Origin: Henricia sp. BOLD:AAB3569
Taxonomy: Eukaryota; Echinodermata; Asteroidea; Spinulosida; Echinasteridae
DNA length: 64,000 nt
Direction: 5' to 3'
Assembly (NCBI GenBank): GCA_037783545.1
Contig: JBBELK010001504.1
Location: 62,001-126,000 of the forward strand
Positions 61,501 through 64,000 of this stretch are shown in pieces. Below the pieces are notes generated by a model. That model did no database searches. It saw nothing but the letters and a program-made list of their open reading frames with translations, and was not told the DNA's origin. A program made the position numbers and the translations under genes. Each line of letters starts with the position of its first letter. Positions within the stretch are counted from its first letter, which is position 1.

Positions 61501-63258
61501 CGGAAAATTTTTCGACCTCCAAATTTGCCGACGTTTGGACCACACTTTGACCAAAATCCCGTCCCAAACTGGGCCGTGTCAACGACAGTCCGAAGGACTG
61601 AGCATGCGCACGAGTCAGGAGTACACCAAAGAGGTGTGTACAGACAGCCACAGGTTGCGGGAGCATCCAGGAAGCGCCAACCCCTTTTTTTCTAAACTCT
61701 GAAATGTCTCTGCCATTTCCCGGCGAAAGTCTTTCAATTTTTTAGGACAAGTGCGCAATATAGAGTCGTTGGAGCATGCACAATTTGAAGTTCGTCGGAA
61801 CATTTTTCGACCTCCAAATTTGCCGACGTTTGGACCACACTTTGACCAAAATCCCGTCCCAAACTGGGCCATGTCAACGACAGTCCGAAGGACTGAGCAT
61901 GCGCACGAGTCAGGGGTACACCAAAGAGGTGTGTACAGACAGCCACAGGTTGCGGGAGCATCCAGGAAGCGCCAACCCCTTTTTTTTCTAAACTCTGAAA
62001 TTTCTCTGCCATTTCCCGGCGAAAGTCTGTCAATTTTTTAGGACAAGTGCGCAATATAGAGTCTTTGGAGCATGCACAATTTGAAGTTCGTCGGAACATT
62101 TTTCGACCTCCAAATTTGCCGACGTTTGGACCACACTTTGACCAAAATCCCGTCCCAAACTGGGCCGTGTCAACGACAGTCCGAAGGACTGAGCATGCGC
62201 ACGAGTCAGGAGTACACCAAAGAGGTGTGTACAGACAGCCACAGGTTGCGGGAGCATCCAGGAAGCGCCAACCCCCTTTTTTTTCTAAACTCTGAAATTT
62301 CTCTGCCATTTCCCGGCGAAAGTCTGTCAATTTTTTAGGACAAGTGCGCAATATAGAGTCTTTGGAGCATGCAAAATGTGAAGTTCGTCGGAACATTTTG
62401 CGACCTCCAAATTTGCCGACGTTTGGACCACACTTTGACCAAAATCCCGTCCCAAACTGGGCCGTGTCAACGACAGTCCGAAGGACTGAGCATGCGCACG
62501 AGTCAGGAGTACACCAAAGAGGTGTGTACAGACAGCCACAGGTTGCGGGAGCATCCAGGAAGCGCCAACCCCTTTTTTTTCTAAACTCTGAAATTTCTCT
62601 GCCATTTCCCGGCGAAAGTCTGTCAATTTTTTAGGACAAGTGCGCAATATAGAGTCTTTGGAGCATGCAAAATTTGAAGTTCGTCGGAACATTTTTCGAC
62701 CTCCAAATTTGCCGACGTTTGGACCACACTTTGACCAAAATCCCGTCCCAAACTGGGCCGTGTCAACGACAGTCCGAAGGACTGAGCATGCGCACGAGTC
62801 AGGAGTACACCAAATAGGTGTGTACAGACAGCCACAGGTTGCGGGAGCATCCAGGAAGCGCCAACCCCTTTTTTTCTTCTAAACTCTGAAATTTCTCTGC
62901 CATTTCCTGGCGAAAGTCTGTCGATTTTTTAGGACAAGTGCGCAATATAGAGTCTTTGGAGCATGCAAAATGTGAAGTTCGTCGGAACATTTTTCGACCT
63001 CCAAATTTGCCGACGTTTGGACCACACTTTGACCAAAATCCCGTCCCAAACTGGGCCGTGTCAACGACAGTCCGAATGACTGAGCATGCGCACGAGTCAG
63101 GAGTACACCAAAGAGGTGTGTACGGACAGCCACAGGTTGCGGGAGCATCCAGGAAGCGCCACCCCCTTTTTTTTCTAAACTCTGAAATTTCTCTGCCATT
63201 TCCCGGCGAAAGTCTGTCAATTTTATAGGACAAGTGCGCAATATAGAGTCTTTGGAGC
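58517..63258. repeat. More substituted zone with AAAATGTGAAG, TTTATAGG and CCCCC-T8 markers
   Basis: Units 199-214. AAAATGTGAAG occurs at 59,114, 59,708, 61,189, 62,373 and 62,967; TTTATAGG at 59,966, 60,556 and 63,224; CGGAACTTTT at 60,020, 60,613 and 63,281; GAGCATTCG at 60,120 and 60,713. Many single-unit substitutions occur, such as TTGACGACG and CACTTGGACC in unit 199, GTGTAAACG at 59,206, AAATACCG at 60,961, TTTTCAACC at 61,213, ACCAAATAGG at 62,810 and CCGAATGACTG at 63,073. Several units are 297 bp, which keeps frames open across boundaries. Higher divergence is often seen towards an array edge, but no edge is visible. Confidence 0.82.
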
Positions 63259-64000
63259 ATGCAAAATTTGAAGTTCGTCGGAACTTTTTTCGACCTCCAA
63301 ATTTGCCGACGTTTGGACCACACTTTGACCAAAATCCCGTCCCAAACTGGGCCGTGTCAACGACAGTCCGAAGGACTGAGCATGCGCACGAGTCAGGAGT
63401 ACACCAAAGAGGTGTGTACAGACAGCCACAGGTTGCGGGAGCATCCAGGAAGCGCCAACCCCTTTTTTTCTAAACTCTGAAATTTCTCTGCCATTTCCCG
63501 GCGAAAGTCTGTCAATTTTTTAGGACAAGTGCGCAATATAGAGTCTTTGGAGCATGCAAAATTTGAAGTTCGTCGGAACATTTTTCGACCTCCAAATTTG
63601 CCGACGTTTGGACCACACTTTGACCAAAATCCCGTCCCAAACTGGGCCGTGTCAACGACAGTCCGAAGGACTGAGCATGCGCACGAGTCAGGAGTACACC
63701 AAAGAGGTGTGTACAGACAGCCACAGGTTGCGGGAGCATCCAGGAAGCGCCAACCCCTTTTTTTTCTAAACTCTGAAATTTCTCTGCCATTTCCCGGCGA
63801 AAGTCTGTCAATTTTTTAGGACAAGTGCGCAATATAGAGTCTTTGGAGCATGCAAAATTTGAAGTTCGTCGGAACATTTTTCGACCTCCAAATTTGCCGA
63901 CGTTTGGACCACACTTTGACCAAAATCCCGTCCCAAACTGGGCCGTGTCAACGACAGTCCGAAAGACTGAGCATGCGCACGAGTCAGGAGTACACCAAAG
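63259..64000. repeat. Last monomers and partial unit at the window end
   Basis: Two complete units (starting 63,258 and 63,553) and the first 152 bases of a third (from 63,849) close the window. They are close to the common AAAATTTG/GCATCC type, with CGAAAGACTG at 63,960 as a private change. The cut in mid-monomer comes from the window boundary, not from the array. Confidence 0.9.

Larger units (their letters stand above)
1..64000. repeat. Tandem satellite array, about 296-bp monomer, 216 complete copies plus one partial
   Basis: The motif at the start of each unit (CATG followed by CACAATTTG, CAAAATTTG or AACAATTTG) recurs at 1, 297, 592, 888, 1,184, 1,480 and so on to 63,849. Spacings are nearly always 294-297 bp, and every unit is in the same orientation. 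Neighbouring units differ at only a few positions each. No unique DNA, inverted monomer or inserted element was seen. Neither array edge is in the window, so the true array is longer. This architecture is typical of eukaryotic heterochromatic satellites; centromeric, pericentromeric or subtelomeric location cannot be decided from the sequence. I do not recognise the family. There is no gene anywhere in the window. Confidence 0.98.

Noticed and set aside
1..64000. CRISPR array
   Set aside because: The repeated unit is about 296 bp with no unique spacers and no neighbouring cas genes; the array is a satellite.
1..64000. Transposable element insertions, terminal inverted or long terminal repeats, rDNA or telomere repeats inside the array
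   Set aside because: Monomer starts can be followed at about 296-bp spacing through the whole window with no gap large enough for an insertion and no TTAGGG-like run.

Overview
The whole 64,000-base window is one uninterrupted satellite DNA array. A monomer of about 296 bp repeats head to tail from the first base to the last: 216 complete units and a partial 217th that starts near 63,849. All units lie in the same orientation. No unique sequence, transposon, RNA gene or believable protein gene interrupts the array. Nearly all monomers are 294-297 bp, most differences being in one T-tract. The exceptions are two units of about 270 bp that share a 26-bp net deletion, and a few units carrying small indels.

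The organism is a eukaryote, because arrays of this length and regularity are typical of centromeric, pericentromeric or subtelomeric heterochromatin. I do not recognise the monomer as a named satellite and cannot assign a species. A hand count of the first monomer gives 144 G+C in 296 (49%) and 16 CpG against about 17.5 expected (ratio about 0.92). CpG is therefore not depleted. That fits a lightly methylated genome such as many invertebrates, or a very young array.

Layout. 1-25 kb is a mosaic built from a recurring module of marked monomers. It includes a 4.25-kb block that reappears 5,913 bp (20 monomers) downstream with no difference noticed, a third more diverged copy 3,843 bp further on, and a tandem three-monomer duplication at 22.2-23.9 kb. 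25.7-27.8 kb is transitional. 27.8-34.9 kb holds two directly adjacent copies of a 12-monomer higher-order repeat (3,552 and 3,553 bp), followed by a partial third copy. 36.7-40.2 kb has local dimer amplifications. 41-54 kb is another mosaic: a roughly 2.3-kb block recurs about 7,345 bp away, and a tandem four-monomer repeat (1,158 bp) carries the 26-bp deletion. 54.3-57.3 kb has the same monomer types but a dense cluster of one-base indels, mostly in short homopolymers, which looks more like consensus error than biology. 58.5-63.3 kb contains more substituted monomers with their own markers.

Each monomer has a cluster of short dyad symmetries in its first 165 bp, two GAGCATGC and two TGCGCA motifs, a CCCC-T(6-10) tract, and a GTTCGTCGGAAC element resembling the left half of a CENP-B box. 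Many open frames exist on both strands, but they follow from repeat length and composition. No genes act together here. The content is a satellite array shaped by unequal exchange or conversion at scales from 2 to about 25 monomers.
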